Below are positions 1-6,524 of a stretch of 10,023 bases of DNA, one piece after another (position 1 is the stretch's first letter; each line of letters starts with the position of its first letter). Source of the stretch: JAAYGD01 sp964428195 (lineage in GTDB: Bacteria > Bacillota_I > Bacilli_A > RF39 > UBA660); the NCBI GenBank assembly GCA_964428195.1, contig CAYRXC010000029.1, positions 1-10,023 on the forward strand, written 5' to 3'. Below the pieces are notes generated by a model that had not been told where the DNA came from, made no database searches, and saw only the letters and a program-made list of their open reading frames with translations. The translations under genes and the position numbers were made by a program.

Positions 1-177
1 AAAACAAAACATTTTAAACCACAATATCCAATATTGAATCCTCCTAAGATTGGAATAAAAACAACTCCAGAAGGCATTGATGAATTAAATAGAGAAATTA
101 AAGAAAGGATAGCTTATAAAGACAATAATGAATTTAATCCAGAATTGTTTTCGTTATTATATAAAAAAGTTAGATAG
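1..177 (+). CDS. C-terminal end of an unrecognised protein (5' end outside window)
   Basis: Frame 1 is open from the first base to a TAG at 175-177, giving 58 residues with no start in the window, so this is the 3' end of a longer gene. The product is not recognised. The visible part has a Pro/Tyr-rich stretch (PQYPILNPP), then a charged helical segment with EGI, N, I and RI at regular spacing. The same spacing (YP, 13-15 residues, EGIxxxNxxI) recurs in the C-terminus of the next gene, so the two are probably paralogs (inference from by-eye alignment). The next gene starts 7 bp after this stop, which suggests co-transcription. Coding status is supported mainly by that similarity and by the open frame. 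Confidence 0.6.
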   Translation, partial: KTKHFKPQYPILNPPKIGIKTTPEGIDELNREIKERIAYKDNNEFNPELFSLLYKKVR

Positions 178-184
178 GAATTAT

Positions 185-811
185 ATGGAAAATGTACATT
201 GTTCATATTATAAATGTTTGGATTATATGGGGATACCGAATAATTATAAAAGACCCACTAATACAATATATAGCGAAGGGAAAAGAAGAGTTTATAGAAG
301 CCTTGAAAAGACAGAATTAACTTCAAATACAGTAGAGAAGTTAATAAAATCTTTTAACGAAAGAGTTTTAAAATTAGATAAAAAATTTCATAATGATAGT
401 GTTTTATTAATGAATTATAGATTATTTGAATATTGTGATATAAGAGATCATTTTGTTATTGCAAATATTCTGTTTAATATGAAAAATAATAAATTTGATA
501 GTAATTATACCTTATATAGCGATAATACTTCTAAATCCGCAATATATATAGGAATTAATGAGGTAGATAATCAGAAATTAAGTATTCCGGACTCTGTTAC
601 TAAATTAATAAACACAAATGAATTTGATAATACATATACAATTCCAAAATATCCAAAGTTTTATTCAAATAGAGGCGCAGTAAGACTAAATATAACTGAT
701 GAAGGCATAAAAGCAGCAAACGAAAGAATAGAACGAGGAATTCGAACAAATTGGGAAGCAACACATAGTCCATCAGCCATTAAATTCTTGATAAAAAATA
801 AAATTGGATAA
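185..811 (+). CDS. Unrecognised 208-aa protein, likely paralog of the preceding gene
   Basis: The protein is soluble-looking, rich in Asn, Lys, Tyr and Ile, with no signal peptide, membrane segment or recognisable domain. The ATG at 185 is preferred over an in-frame ATG at 128: the earlier one has no ribosome site and would overlap the upstream gene by about 50 bp, while 185 lies just after the upstream stop with AGGAA at 176-180. The last 55 residues share with the upstream partial protein a YP pair followed 13-15 residues later by EGIxxxNxxI and a charged tail. An Arg-rich motif (EGKRRVYRSLEK) lies near residues 31-42. No function is assigned. The gene ends before a hairpin terminator at about 901-933 and converges on a minus-strand gene. 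Confidence 0.7.
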   Translation: MENVHCSYYKCLDYMGIPNNYKRPTNTIYSEGKRRVYRSLEKTELTSNTVEKLIKSFNERVLKLDKKFHNDSVLLMNYRLFEYCDIRDHFVIANILFNMKNNKFDSNYTLYSDNTSKSAIYIGINEVDNQKLSIPDSVTKLINTNEFDNTYTIPKYPKFYSNRGAVRLNITDEGIKAANERIERGIRTNWEATHSPSAIKFLIKNKIG

Positions 812-900
812 TATTATATATACAAATAAATAATTTGTGATAATATAGATTAATTATTAGGAAGCTTTTCAAAGAACCAAAATGATGAGTTTGAACATAG

Positions 901-933
901 AAAAAAACAACAAAAAATTTAGTTGTTTTTTTT
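901..933. terminator. Bidirectional intrinsic terminator between convergent genes
   Basis: An 11-bp stem, AAAAAAACAAC (901-911) with GTTGTTTTTTT (922-932), encloses a 10-nt loop. The T run continues to 933 on the plus strand and the A run supplies a U-tract on the minus strand, so it can serve both the gene ending at 811 and the one ending at 939. Only two G-C pairs make it weak thermodynamically, which is usual in such AT-rich genomes. Confidence 0.65.
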
Positions 934-938
934 ATATT

Positions 939-1376
939 TTATCCAAATATTCCCTTTTTAGTATATCCGCATTCATTTAAGAAATTTTGAACAGGTTTTT
1001 GAATTTTTCTTGTATCAAAGTCAAACATTTGAACACCAGTTTCATTTGTTTGATTGTTGCGTCCAATACCTATTTCTTTATGAACACCAAATTGCTTTCC
1101 AGTAAATAAACTATTGCCAAACGAAATATTACCAGGTGATACATTTATATTCTTATTAGTGTCAATACTGCGATCTTTATATTTGTTATTATCAAATAAA
1201 GTTATTATATATTTGTATTCTCTGTTTTCTTGTGAAATTGATGTCATTCCAAATAAAGTTGCATTCTTCCAATTCCATGTAAAAATCAAATCGTCCCCGT
1301 TTACTTCAACAGTAAAAAAGTTGTTTGGATTATTAAATCTTGAAAAAGCACTTTGTTTAACTTGTTCCTTATTCAT
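939..1376 (-). CDS. Unrecognised 145-aa cytoplasmic protein
   Basis: The start codon is fixed by a strong AAGGAGGA site (plus-strand positions 1383-1390), and a good promoter sits just upstream. The product has no signal peptide or membrane segment. The first 60 residues look beta-rich, with a FTWNWKNATLFG stretch at about 32-43 and YKYIITLFDNNKYK at about 54-67. A Gly/Asn/Ser-rich middle (80-115) follows, then a C-terminal helix ending in NECGYTKKG. The aromatic beta-strand followed by a predicted C-terminal helix suggests a small single-domain fold, but I do not recognise the family and assign no function. It is monocistronic, with its own promoter and a terminator shared with the convergent gene. 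Isolated orphan genes of this kind are often accessory (inference). Confidence 0.75.
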   Translation of the reverse strand: MNKEQVKQSAFSRFNNPNNFFTVEVNGDDLIFTWNWKNATLFGMTSISQENREYKYIITLFDNNKYKDRSIDTNKNINVSPGNISFGNSLFTGKQFGVHKEIGIGRNNQTNETGVQMFDFDTRKIQKPVQNFLNECGYTKKGIFG

Positions 1377-1400
1377 ATTAGATCCTCCTTATTTTACTTA

Positions 1401-1429
1401 ATTATATAATTGATTTATAAATAAAACAA
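1401..1429 (-). promoter_or_regulatory. Promoter of the 145-aa minus-strand gene
   Basis: Read on the minus strand: TTGTTT (1424-1429), a 17-bp spacer, then a perfect TATAAT (1401-1406). Transcription would begin near 1394, giving a leader of about 18 nt that just contains the AAGGAGGA ribosome site. Confidence 0.6.
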
Positions 1430-1584
1430 TGATTAGTATAAAAAAATATGGATATCATACTTAGGTGATTATCATAAGATAATTGTTATAACTAATTATT
1501 CTATTTACATATATTTACCAGTAAAATCAATAGAAACTATTCTATTATTTAATAATATTGCTAATATTGAATTAGGAGGAATAT

Positions 1585-2340
1585 ATGTTTTGTAATAATT
1601 GTGGTAAACAAATAGAAAATGGAGAACAAGTTTGTAAGAATTGTGGTAATAATTTAAGTTACCAATATCAAACAAATAATAATCAAAATCAATATCAAAA
1701 TAATCAAGGACAAATGAATCAGTATAATAATCAGATGCCACCAAAAAAGAATAATGGTATAGTAATAGTTATAGTAGTAATAGTACTATTATTAGCAATA
1801 TCTGGAGTAGTAAGGGTTCTATTTGCAAATGGTACGTCGAACTTCTTAGAAAAAATAGAAGATCAGCTTAAAGATAATATTGAAGATATAAACGAAGAAG
1901 ATGATGAAGATAATATCATAGAGAATATTGTTGATGGGCAAAGAGTAGGTACTGAAGAGTCTGGTTATGTTACTATACCTAAAGATTGGGTTAAATTCGT
2001 TGATCCTGATGCCCCAGATACTCTTCAATACAACGGTGATATTGAATATGTACTTACAATGGTATCAAATGAGACTTCAAAAATTAGAGCCAAAGATGTT
2101 GCGAATAGTTTAATGGTTGATCTCGAGTCAGATGATGTTCAAGATTTAACTGGCGCTACAGTAAAAATCGGTAAATATACTTCTTATCAAGTATATGGAT
2201 ATTATCCTATAGATAAAGTTTGGCTTGTTGTTTGGGTATTTGAAGCCGAAGATGAACGAACACATTATATAGCACTAGAAGGTCCAGATAGAAAAAGCGA
2301 GCATTTCTTAATACCTGATACATTCTCATTAGAAAAATAG
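1585..2340 (+). CDS. Zinc-ribbon, single-pass membrane protein
   Basis: The 251-residue protein begins with a zinc ribbon (C3-x2-C6 and C17-x2-C20; zinc_ribbon_2-like). A low-complexity Asn/Gln/Tyr linker (about 25-52), a Lys-containing PPKKNN junction and one strongly hydrophobic membrane segment (about 58-80) follow. Then come a very acidic stretch (about 97-112) and a folded domain of about 130 residues (GYVTIPKDWVKF at 127-138; IPDTFSL near the end). With the short zinc ribbon inside, the C-terminal domain would face outside. This layout of cytoplasmic zinc ribbon, membrane segment and extracytoplasmic domain is common in Firmicutes, generally without known function. Start: ATG with AGGAGGA at 1574-1580. 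It appears monocistronic, closed by a terminator that begins within its last codons. The role is unknown; sensing or envelope maintenance would be guesses. Confidence 0.88.
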   Translation: MFCNNCGKQIENGEQVCKNCGNNLSYQYQTNNNQNQYQNNQGQMNQYNNQMPPKKNNGIVIVIVVIVLLLAISGVVRVLFANGTSNFLEKIEDQLKDNIEDINEEDDEDNIIENIVDGQRVGTEESGYVTIPKDWVKFVDPDAPDTLQYNGDIEYVLTMVSNETSKIRAKDVANSLMVDLESDDVQDLTGATVKIGKYTSYQVYGYYPIDKVWLVVWVFEAEDERTHYIALEGPDRKSEHFLIPDTFSLEK

Positions 2341-2363
2341 TAAATATTTTACTATTTTTTTTG
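2333..2363 (+). terminator. Intrinsic terminator overlapping the stop of the zinc-ribbon gene
   Basis: A 12-bp perfect stem, AAAAATAGTAAA (2333-2344) with TTTACTATTTTT (2348-2359), has a 3-nt loop and is followed by more T. The left arm contains the TAG stop codon (2338-2340). Because both arms end in A/T runs it could also work on the minus strand. Confidence 0.75.
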
Positions 2364-2389
2364 TAGATAATATATATTATTTATGATAA
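2361..2389 (+). promoter_or_regulatory. Possible promoter of the 79-aa gene
   Basis: TTGTAG (2361-2366), a 17-bp spacer and TGATAA (2384-2389) sit at a suitable distance from the start at 2430. TATGAT at 2382-2387 is an alternative -10. In sequence this AT-rich, the match is weak evidence. A promoter is expected here because a terminator lies immediately upstream. Confidence 0.3.
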
Positions 2390-2429
2390 ACTTAATGTGA
2401 ATATTTTAATCAATAAGAAGGGAGAAAAA

Positions 2430-2669
2430 ATGGAATATCAAATTAAAGATGTTGTAACTTTAAACGATGATACTAAATATATGGTAATGAGTGAAGCAGT
2501 TGAACAAGATAAAAGATATATATTCCTCATTAATATTGACAATAATAAAGATTATAAAATATGTTCTGTTGAAAACGGAAAGTTATTTGAAGTTAAAGAC
2601 GAAAACTTAATTTCAAATATAGCTCCAACACTCTATAAAAAGCTTATTCAAGAAATTGAAAATATATAA
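2430..2669 (+). CDS. Small 79-aa protein, DUF1292-like
   Basis: The start is ATG 2430, with AGGGAG at 2419-2424 and a 5-nt gap. A GTG in frame at 2397 has no ribosome site. The protein is acidic and soluble. It follows a pattern often seen in small Firmicutes proteins: a ValThrLeuAsnAspAsp strand with a turn, then KYMVMSEAVEQDKRYIFLIN, and a second strand pair ending KICSVENGKLFEVKDENL. It resembles DUF1292-type proteins in its order of strands (target-turn-strand with a Tyr-Ile-Phe-Leu core), but the match is from memory of the pattern and is not certain. The function of that family is unknown. It sits alone between two terminators, so it is probably its own transcription unit. Confidence 0.75.
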   Translation: MEYQIKDVVTLNDDTKYMVMSEAVEQDKRYIFLINIDNNKDYKICSVENGKLFEVKDENLISNIAPTLYKKLIQEIENI

Positions 2670-2680
2670 AGTAACCTAAG

Positions 2681-2711
2681 AAAGGATAATCAATTGTGAT
2701 TATCTTTTTTT
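2681..2711 (+). terminator. Intrinsic terminator after the 79-aa gene
   Basis: The stem GATAATCA (2685-2692) with TGATTATC (2697-2704) has loop ATTG and is extended by A-T and G-T pairs (2681-2684 with 2705-2708). A run of seven T (2705-2711) follows. This is the best-formed terminator in the window. Confidence 0.85.
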
Positions 2712-2725
2712 ATAGTAAGTACTAC

Positions 2726-2741
2726 TATAATATGATAATAT
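2726..2741 (+). promoter_or_regulatory. Likely -10 region of the five-gene operon
   Basis: A consensus TATAAT (2726-2731) overlaps TATGAT (2731-2736), 40-45 bp before the glycosylase start and directly after a strong terminator. No good -35 element is visible at 16-18 bp upstream, so the exact promoter is unsure. Confidence 0.4.
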
Positions 2742-2768
2742 ATTCATTGAGGAGATAAATATTTATTA

Positions 2769-3593
2769 ATGAAAATATATGTAAGAGATTTTGACTTAAA
2801 AAAATCAATCGAAAGTGGACAATTTTTTAGATATGAGAAAGATGATAATAAATATATTGTCATTTTAAAAGATAGAATTGTGAGTTTATATCAAGAAGAT
2901 GATTGTATATTTGTTGATTCAAATAATATGGATAATATTGAAAATTTAATAATTGATTTTTTTTCTTTAAATGTAGATTATAGTATTATCAATAATAAAA
3001 TTATTAATAAAGACAAAGGATTTAAACAAATAGTAGAAATATCGAAAGGTTATAGAATTCTAAAAATGGAACCATTAGAAACCATAATTTCATACATCAT
3101 ATCTGCTAACAATAGTGTTAATAATATAAAAAAATGTGTTGATAGAATATCAAACAAATTTGGTTCAAAAATATTTTTTAATAATAAAGAATATAATTTA
3201 TTTCCTACTATAGATCAATTGAAAGGTATTACTTTAACTGATTTAATAGATATGAAGCTTGGTTTTAGAGCAAAATATGTTAAATTAATAATAGATAAAA
3301 TAATAAATAAAGAGTTTGATATTGAAAATATTTCAAATATGAAAACCGAAAAAGCTTTAGATTACTTAATGAAAGAAAACGGAATAGGGCTAAAAGTTGC
3401 ATCTTGTATACTTCTATTTGCATACTCTAAATATGATGTATTTCCTATAGATGTATGGGTAAAAAAAATAATGAAGGAAAAATATAATATAGATAAAGAT
3501 AAAGAAATAAAAGAATATATTCAAAATACATATGGAGAATACTCAGGAATAGTAATTCAATATTTATTTAACTACAAGAGGAATATTATATGA
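2769..3593 (+). CDS. ogg: OGG1-family 8-oxoguanine DNA glycosylase/AP lyase
   Basis: The 274-residue protein is a base-excision repair enzyme of the helix-hairpin-helix/GPD superfamily that removes oxidised guanine and nicks the abasic site. Visible by alignment to human OGG1 from memory: SGQFFRY (16-22; G17 is the Gly42 position), SANNSVNNI (112-120; N114/N115 match Asn149/150), FPTIDQL (145-151), GFRAKY (165-170), the hairpin NGIGLKVASC with catalytic Lys209, PIDVW with catalytic Asp228 (19 residues after the Lys, as in OGG1), and C-terminal GEYSGIVIQYLF (256-267). Cys213 and Phe267, which sandwich the base, are kept. Odd: Ile263 stands where OGG1 has Gln315, Asn119 where it has Arg154, and Phe166 where it has Tyr203. 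Start: ATG 2769; GAGGAG at 2749-2754 is about 14 nt away, a little far. First gene of the operon; its TGA overlaps the next ATG. Confidence 0.93.
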   Translation: MKIYVRDFDLKKSIESGQFFRYEKDDNKYIVILKDRIVSLYQEDDCIFVDSNNMDNIENLIIDFFSLNVDYSIINNKIINKDKGFKQIVEISKGYRILKMEPLETIISYIISANNSVNNIKKCVDRISNKFGSKIFFNNKEYNLFPTIDQLKGITLTDLIDMKLGFRAKYVKLIIDKIINKEFDIENISNMKTEKALDYLMKENGIGLKVASCILLFAYSKYDVFPIDVWVKKIMKEKYNIDKDKEIKEYIQNTYGEYSGIVIQYLFNYKRNII

Positions 3594-4792
3594 AAATTGA
3601 TGATGAATTAATTGTTAAAATAATTAAACAAGATAATTTTGGACAAGGAATTTCAAAACAAAATGGTTTTGTTGTTTTTGTTAAGAATGCTATTGTTGGC
3701 GAAAAGCTAAAAGTAAAGATTACCTCAATTAAAAAAAATTATGCCGAAGCTGAAATTATAGAAATACTTGAAAAATCCGATAATAGAAGAAAGTATAGTT
3801 GCATATATTATAATAAATGTGGTGGGTGCTCAATAGGACATCAAGTATACAAGTATCAAACAAAATTTAAAGAATCTGTTTTGAAGGAAATATTAAAAAT
3901 TAATGATATTGAGGTAGTAACTACTAATGAAGAAAATTATAGAAACAAAGTAGTACTAAGAATATCTAATGGTAATTTAGGGTTCTATGAAAATAAAACT
4001 AATAACATAATAGATATAGGAGAATGTGTTATTGCTGATAATAAAATAAACAATATTATTAAGTTGCTAAAGGGATTTAAATATATAAATGATATTGAGG
4101 AAATTACTATTAGATCTTTAGATCAATTAATGATTAATTTTGTAACAATAAAAGATATCTCAAAAGAGATAATAAATACTTTTAAAGGAATAGATTCTAT
4201 TTACATTAATAATGAATATATTTATGGTAATCAATTCATATCAATTAGAATGTTTGATTTGAATTTTTTTGTTTCAAATAATTCATTTTTCCAAGTTAAT
4301 ATTGATGGTACTGTGAAGCTATACAATAAGATAATAGAATACGCTAATTTAAACAAAAAAGATAGAGTTTTGGATTTATATTGTGGGGTTGGAACAATAT
4401 CTTTAATCTTATCAAAGTATTGCTATGAAATAACTGGTATTGAAATAGTTGAAGAAGCTATTAAAAATGCTAATTTTAATAAATCAAATAATAATATTAT
4501 TAATGCTAATTTTATTTGTGGAGATGTAAAAAATATTGTCAAAGAAGATATGAGTGTTGATGTTTTAATTCTTGATCCACCAAGAAAAGGATTGGATATC
4601 GATACAATAGAGAATATAAATATAATAAGCCCTAATAAAATAGTTTATGTATCTTGTAATCCATCTACATTGAAAAGAGATTTACTATTATTTAAAGATT
4701 ATATATTAGTTAAAACAGCTCTAATAGACATGTTTCCTAATACTTATCATATTGAAACAGTAAATTTATTGGTAAGAAGAAAGGAGAATTAA
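3590..4792 (+). CDS. rlmD: 23S rRNA (uracil-5-)-methyltransferase, RlmD/RlmCD family
   Basis: A SAM-dependent enzyme that makes 5-methyluridine in 23S rRNA. Gram-positive relatives of the RlmCD type modify both U747 and U1939; which sites apply here cannot be told. Domains: TRAM RNA-binding domain (about 1-62), 4Fe-4S site (C71-x5-C77-x2-C80 plus C146, the same spacing as E. coli RumA), a substrate-binding region with SFFQVN (232-237), then a Rossmann methyltransferase with SAM motif LDLYCGVGTI (261-270), DPPRKG (329-334), nucleophile Cys356 in SCNPST, and general base Glu389 in HIET. The 400 residues are somewhat short against the usual ~450, but no key motif is missing. Start ATG overlaps the previous stop (ATGA), with AGAGGA 7 nt upstream, so translation is probably coupled to ogg. 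Confidence 0.95.
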   Translation: MKIDDELIVKIIKQDNFGQGISKQNGFVVFVKNAIVGEKLKVKITSIKKNYAEAEIIEILEKSDNRRKYSCIYYNKCGGCSIGHQVYKYQTKFKESVLKEILKINDIEVVTTNEENYRNKVVLRISNGNLGFYENKTNNIIDIGECVIADNKINNIIKLLKGFKYINDIEEITIRSLDQLMINFVTIKDISKEIINTFKGIDSIYINNEYIYGNQFISIRMFDLNFFVSNNSFFQVNIDGTVKLYNKIIEYANLNKKDRVLDLYCGVGTISLILSKYCYEITGIEIVEEAIKNANFNKSNNNIINANFICGDVKNIVKEDMSVDVLILDPPRKGLDIDTIENINIISPNKIVYVSCNPSTLKRDLLLFKDYILVKTALIDMFPNTYHIETVNLLVRRKEN

Positions 4793-4793
4793 A

Positions 4794-5252
4794 ATGAAAA
4801 AAGAAATATTTATTTTTAAGTTCTTTATGTTGGGTTTGTGGATTTCTTTTTTAGCAATATTATTACTAGGATATGTTTCAATAGATGATAATACAATAAT
4901 AAATAGTAGTAAAATGACTACAACTCTATATATTTTATTAATTATCTATACAATATCATATATACCTTTTTCAATTTTTTTGTTTCATATAAATAAACTA
5001 TTAAATCATAATAATATAGATAAATTATGCACTAATAATTCTATTAGTTCTTTGAATATTATGAAAAAATGTTCCATTTTGATGATTATACTTCACTCTA
5101 TTAGTTTATTATTTTTTTATATAATTGGAGAAGTTGATGATGCACCTGGAGTTATACTTGTTGGAATAGCTTTGGTATCTATTCCATTGTTATTGTTATC
5201 GATAACATCTTTTATAAAAAAAATCATTATCATGCAAAACAAAAACTCATGA
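4794..5252 (+). CDS. DUF2975-family four-pass membrane protein
   Basis: The 152-residue integral membrane protein has four hydrophobic segments, at about 6-26, 44-66, 93-111 and 118-141. The signature of DUF2975 is the GEVDDAPGVILVGIAL stretch (112-127) before the last helix. The family's function is not known. It is often encoded beside a small Xre/YozG-type regulator, and none is present here. The start is one base after the rlmD stop with AAGGAGAA inside the rlmD end, so it is part of the same transcript. Confidence 0.8.
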   Translation: MKKEIFIFKFFMLGLWISFLAILLLGYVSIDDNTIINSSKMTTTLYILLIIYTISYIPFSIFLFHINKLLNHNNIDKLCTNNSISSLNIMKKCSILMIILHSISLLFFYIIGEVDDAPGVILVGIALVSIPLLLLSITSFIKKIIIMQNKNS

Positions 5253-5276
5253 TATAATAAAAAAAGGAGAAATGAT

Positions 5277-6053
5277 ATGGAAATATTAGTATATACTTTG
5301 TTGATTGTTTTTATATATATGAATATTTTATTCTTTATAGCTTTAAAGAATAAAAACAATGGACTAGTAGATGTTGGATGGGGATTTGGTTTTGTAGTAA
5401 TAGCATTATCTAGTTTATTTTTTAATCATTCTAAAATTACTTTTATTCAAATAATACCAACGATCTTAGTAATGCTTTGGGGATTAAGACTATCTTATTA
5501 TTTGTTCAGAAGAAATTATAAAAAAGTAGAAGACTATAGATATAAAGAAATGAGAGAAAAATGGGGTAATAAGGTTAATATAAATGCATATTTTAAAGTG
5601 TTTATGTTACAAGGTATGTTGATGAGTATAATTGCACTTCCAATAATTTTCTTTAATTCAAGTATAATAAGTAAATTTAATATAATTAATATAATAGGAA
5701 TTTTAATGTGGATTATAGGCTATTATTTTGAAGTAGTAGGGGATTATCAATTAAAAAGATTTATAAAAAATCCAAATAATAAAGGCAAAATAATGACATA
5801 TGGTTTATGGAAATATACTAGACATCCAAATTACTTTGGTGAGTCAGTTATGTGGTGGGGTATCTTTTTTATAACTTTGAATTCTCCATTAGGATATATC
5901 GGAATTATTAGTCCAACATTGATTACTTATTTATTAGTATTTGTATCTGGAGTTCCATTACTAGAAAAAAAATATGAGAGCAACAAAGAATTTCAAGATT
6001 ATGCAAGTAAAACCAGCAAGTTTATTCCCTGGTTTACAAAGAAGAGAGGTTGA
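5277..6053 (+). CDS. DUF1295 membrane protein (steroid 5-alpha-reductase/isoprenylcysteine methyltransferase-like)
   Basis: The 258-residue multi-pass protein has the DUF1295 motifs in order: NGLVDVGWG (28-36), LWGLRLSYYLFRRN (67-80), EDYRY (85-89), FEVVGDYQLKRFIKNP (151-166), WKYTRHPNYFGE (178-189) and a C-terminal LLEKKYE (228-234). The RHPNYxGE segment is the cofactor-binding motif of the 5-alpha-reductase C-terminal superfamily, where NADPH or SAM binds, so an enzyme acting on a lipid or isoprenoid in the membrane is expected; the substrate is unknown. The length is typical. Start: ATG 5277 with AAAGGAGA about 6 nt upstream; an ATG at 5272 is in another frame. It lies 24 bp after DUF2975, and its TGA is followed almost at once by the DUF2177 start. 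DUF1295 and DUF2177 are neighbours in many bacteria. Confidence 0.9.
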   Translation: MEILVYTLLIVFIYMNILFFIALKNKNNGLVDVGWGFGFVVIALSSLFFNHSKITFIQIIPTILVMLWGLRLSYYLFRRNYKKVEDYRYKEMREKWGNKVNINAYFKVFMLQGMLMSIIALPIIFFNSSIISKFNIINIIGILMWIIGYYFEVVGDYQLKRFIKNPNNKGKIMTYGLWKYTRHPNYFGESVMWWGIFFITLNSPLGYIGIISPTLITYLLVFVSGVPLLEKKYESNKEFQDYASKTSKFIPWFTKKRG

Positions 6054-6055
6054 AA

Positions 6056-6454
6056 ATGGGATTTATAAAAATGTATTTAATAGCATTTATAGTATTTGTT
6101 TTAGTTGATGGGATATGGTTAGGGTTTATCGCTAAAAATTTATACAAAAAAGAATTAGGACATCTTTTATCGAGTAATCCTAATTGGATTGCAGCTATAC
6201 TTTTCTATTTATTATTTCTAGTTGGGTTAGTTTTCTTTGTAATAAATCCAGGAGTTGAAAAAGAAAGCATAAAGACCATTCTAATATCTGGAGCTTTATT
6301 TGGATTACTAACTTATGCAACATACGATTTAACAAATTTAGCTACATTAAAAGATTGGCCAATAAAAATTACTATTATAGATTTAGTATGGGGAACATCT
6401 TTATCTACTATAGTATCTACAATTACTTATTATATTTATTCATTAATCAAATAG
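6056..6454 (+). CDS. DUF2177-family membrane protein
   Basis: The 132-residue protein has four predicted membrane segments (about 2-22, 43-63, 73-90 and 104-130) and the family signature YDLTNLATLKDWP near residues 91-103. An N-terminal DGIWLGFIAKNLYKKELGHLL is also typical. No biochemical function is established. Start: ATG 6056 is chosen over TTG 6050, because AGAGG at 6045-6049 would abut the TTG but is 6 nt from the ATG. It starts 2 bp after the DUF1295 stop, so the pair is translated together. It ends the operon ahead of a terminator. Confidence 0.88.
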   Translation: MGFIKMYLIAFIVFVLVDGIWLGFIAKNLYKKELGHLLSSNPNWIAAILFYLLFLVGLVFFVINPGVEKESIKTILISGALFGLLTYATYDLTNLATLKDWPIKITIIDLVWGTSLSTIVSTITYYIYSLIK

Positions 6455-6483
6455 TAAGATATATTATCATTGCATAATTAATT

Positions 6484-6524
6484 AAAAAGAAGATTATAGT
6501 TCTAAAACTTCATCTTCTTTTTTT
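6484..6524. terminator. Bidirectional terminator overlapping the end of the minus-strand gene
   Basis: AAAAAGAAGAT (6484-6494) pairs with ATCTTCTTTTT (6512-6522), and an inner AGTT (6498-6501)/AACT (6506-6509) stem lies in the loop. T follows on the plus strand and the A run gives a U-tract on the minus strand. It serves the operon ending at 6454 and the convergent gene, whose last codons and stop (6494-6496) form part of the hairpin. Confidence 0.75.

Noticed and set aside
128..184. Longer N-terminus for the 208-aa gene starting at ATG 128
   Set aside because: No ribosome site before 128, and it would overlap the upstream gene by about 50 bp, while ATG 185 follows the upstream stop and has AGGAA before it.
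1114..1401. Plus-strand open frame opposite the 145-aa gene
   Set aside because: It is antisense to a gene with a strong ribosome site and promoter, and its own translation looks like reverse-strand hydrophobic noise without a ribosome site.
1505..2028. Minus-strand open frames across the zinc-ribbon gene
   Set aside because: They are shadows rich in Tyr, Phe and Ile with no ribosome sites, covered by a clear domain-bearing gene on the other strand.
5253..5258. TATAAT just before the DUF1295 gene as an internal promoter
   Set aside because: It lies 24 bp before the start codon, so transcription would begin inside the ribosome site, and no -35 element is present.
5117..5359. Minus-strand open frame across the DUF2975/DUF1295 junction
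   Set aside because: It overlaps two recognised family genes and lacks a start signal.
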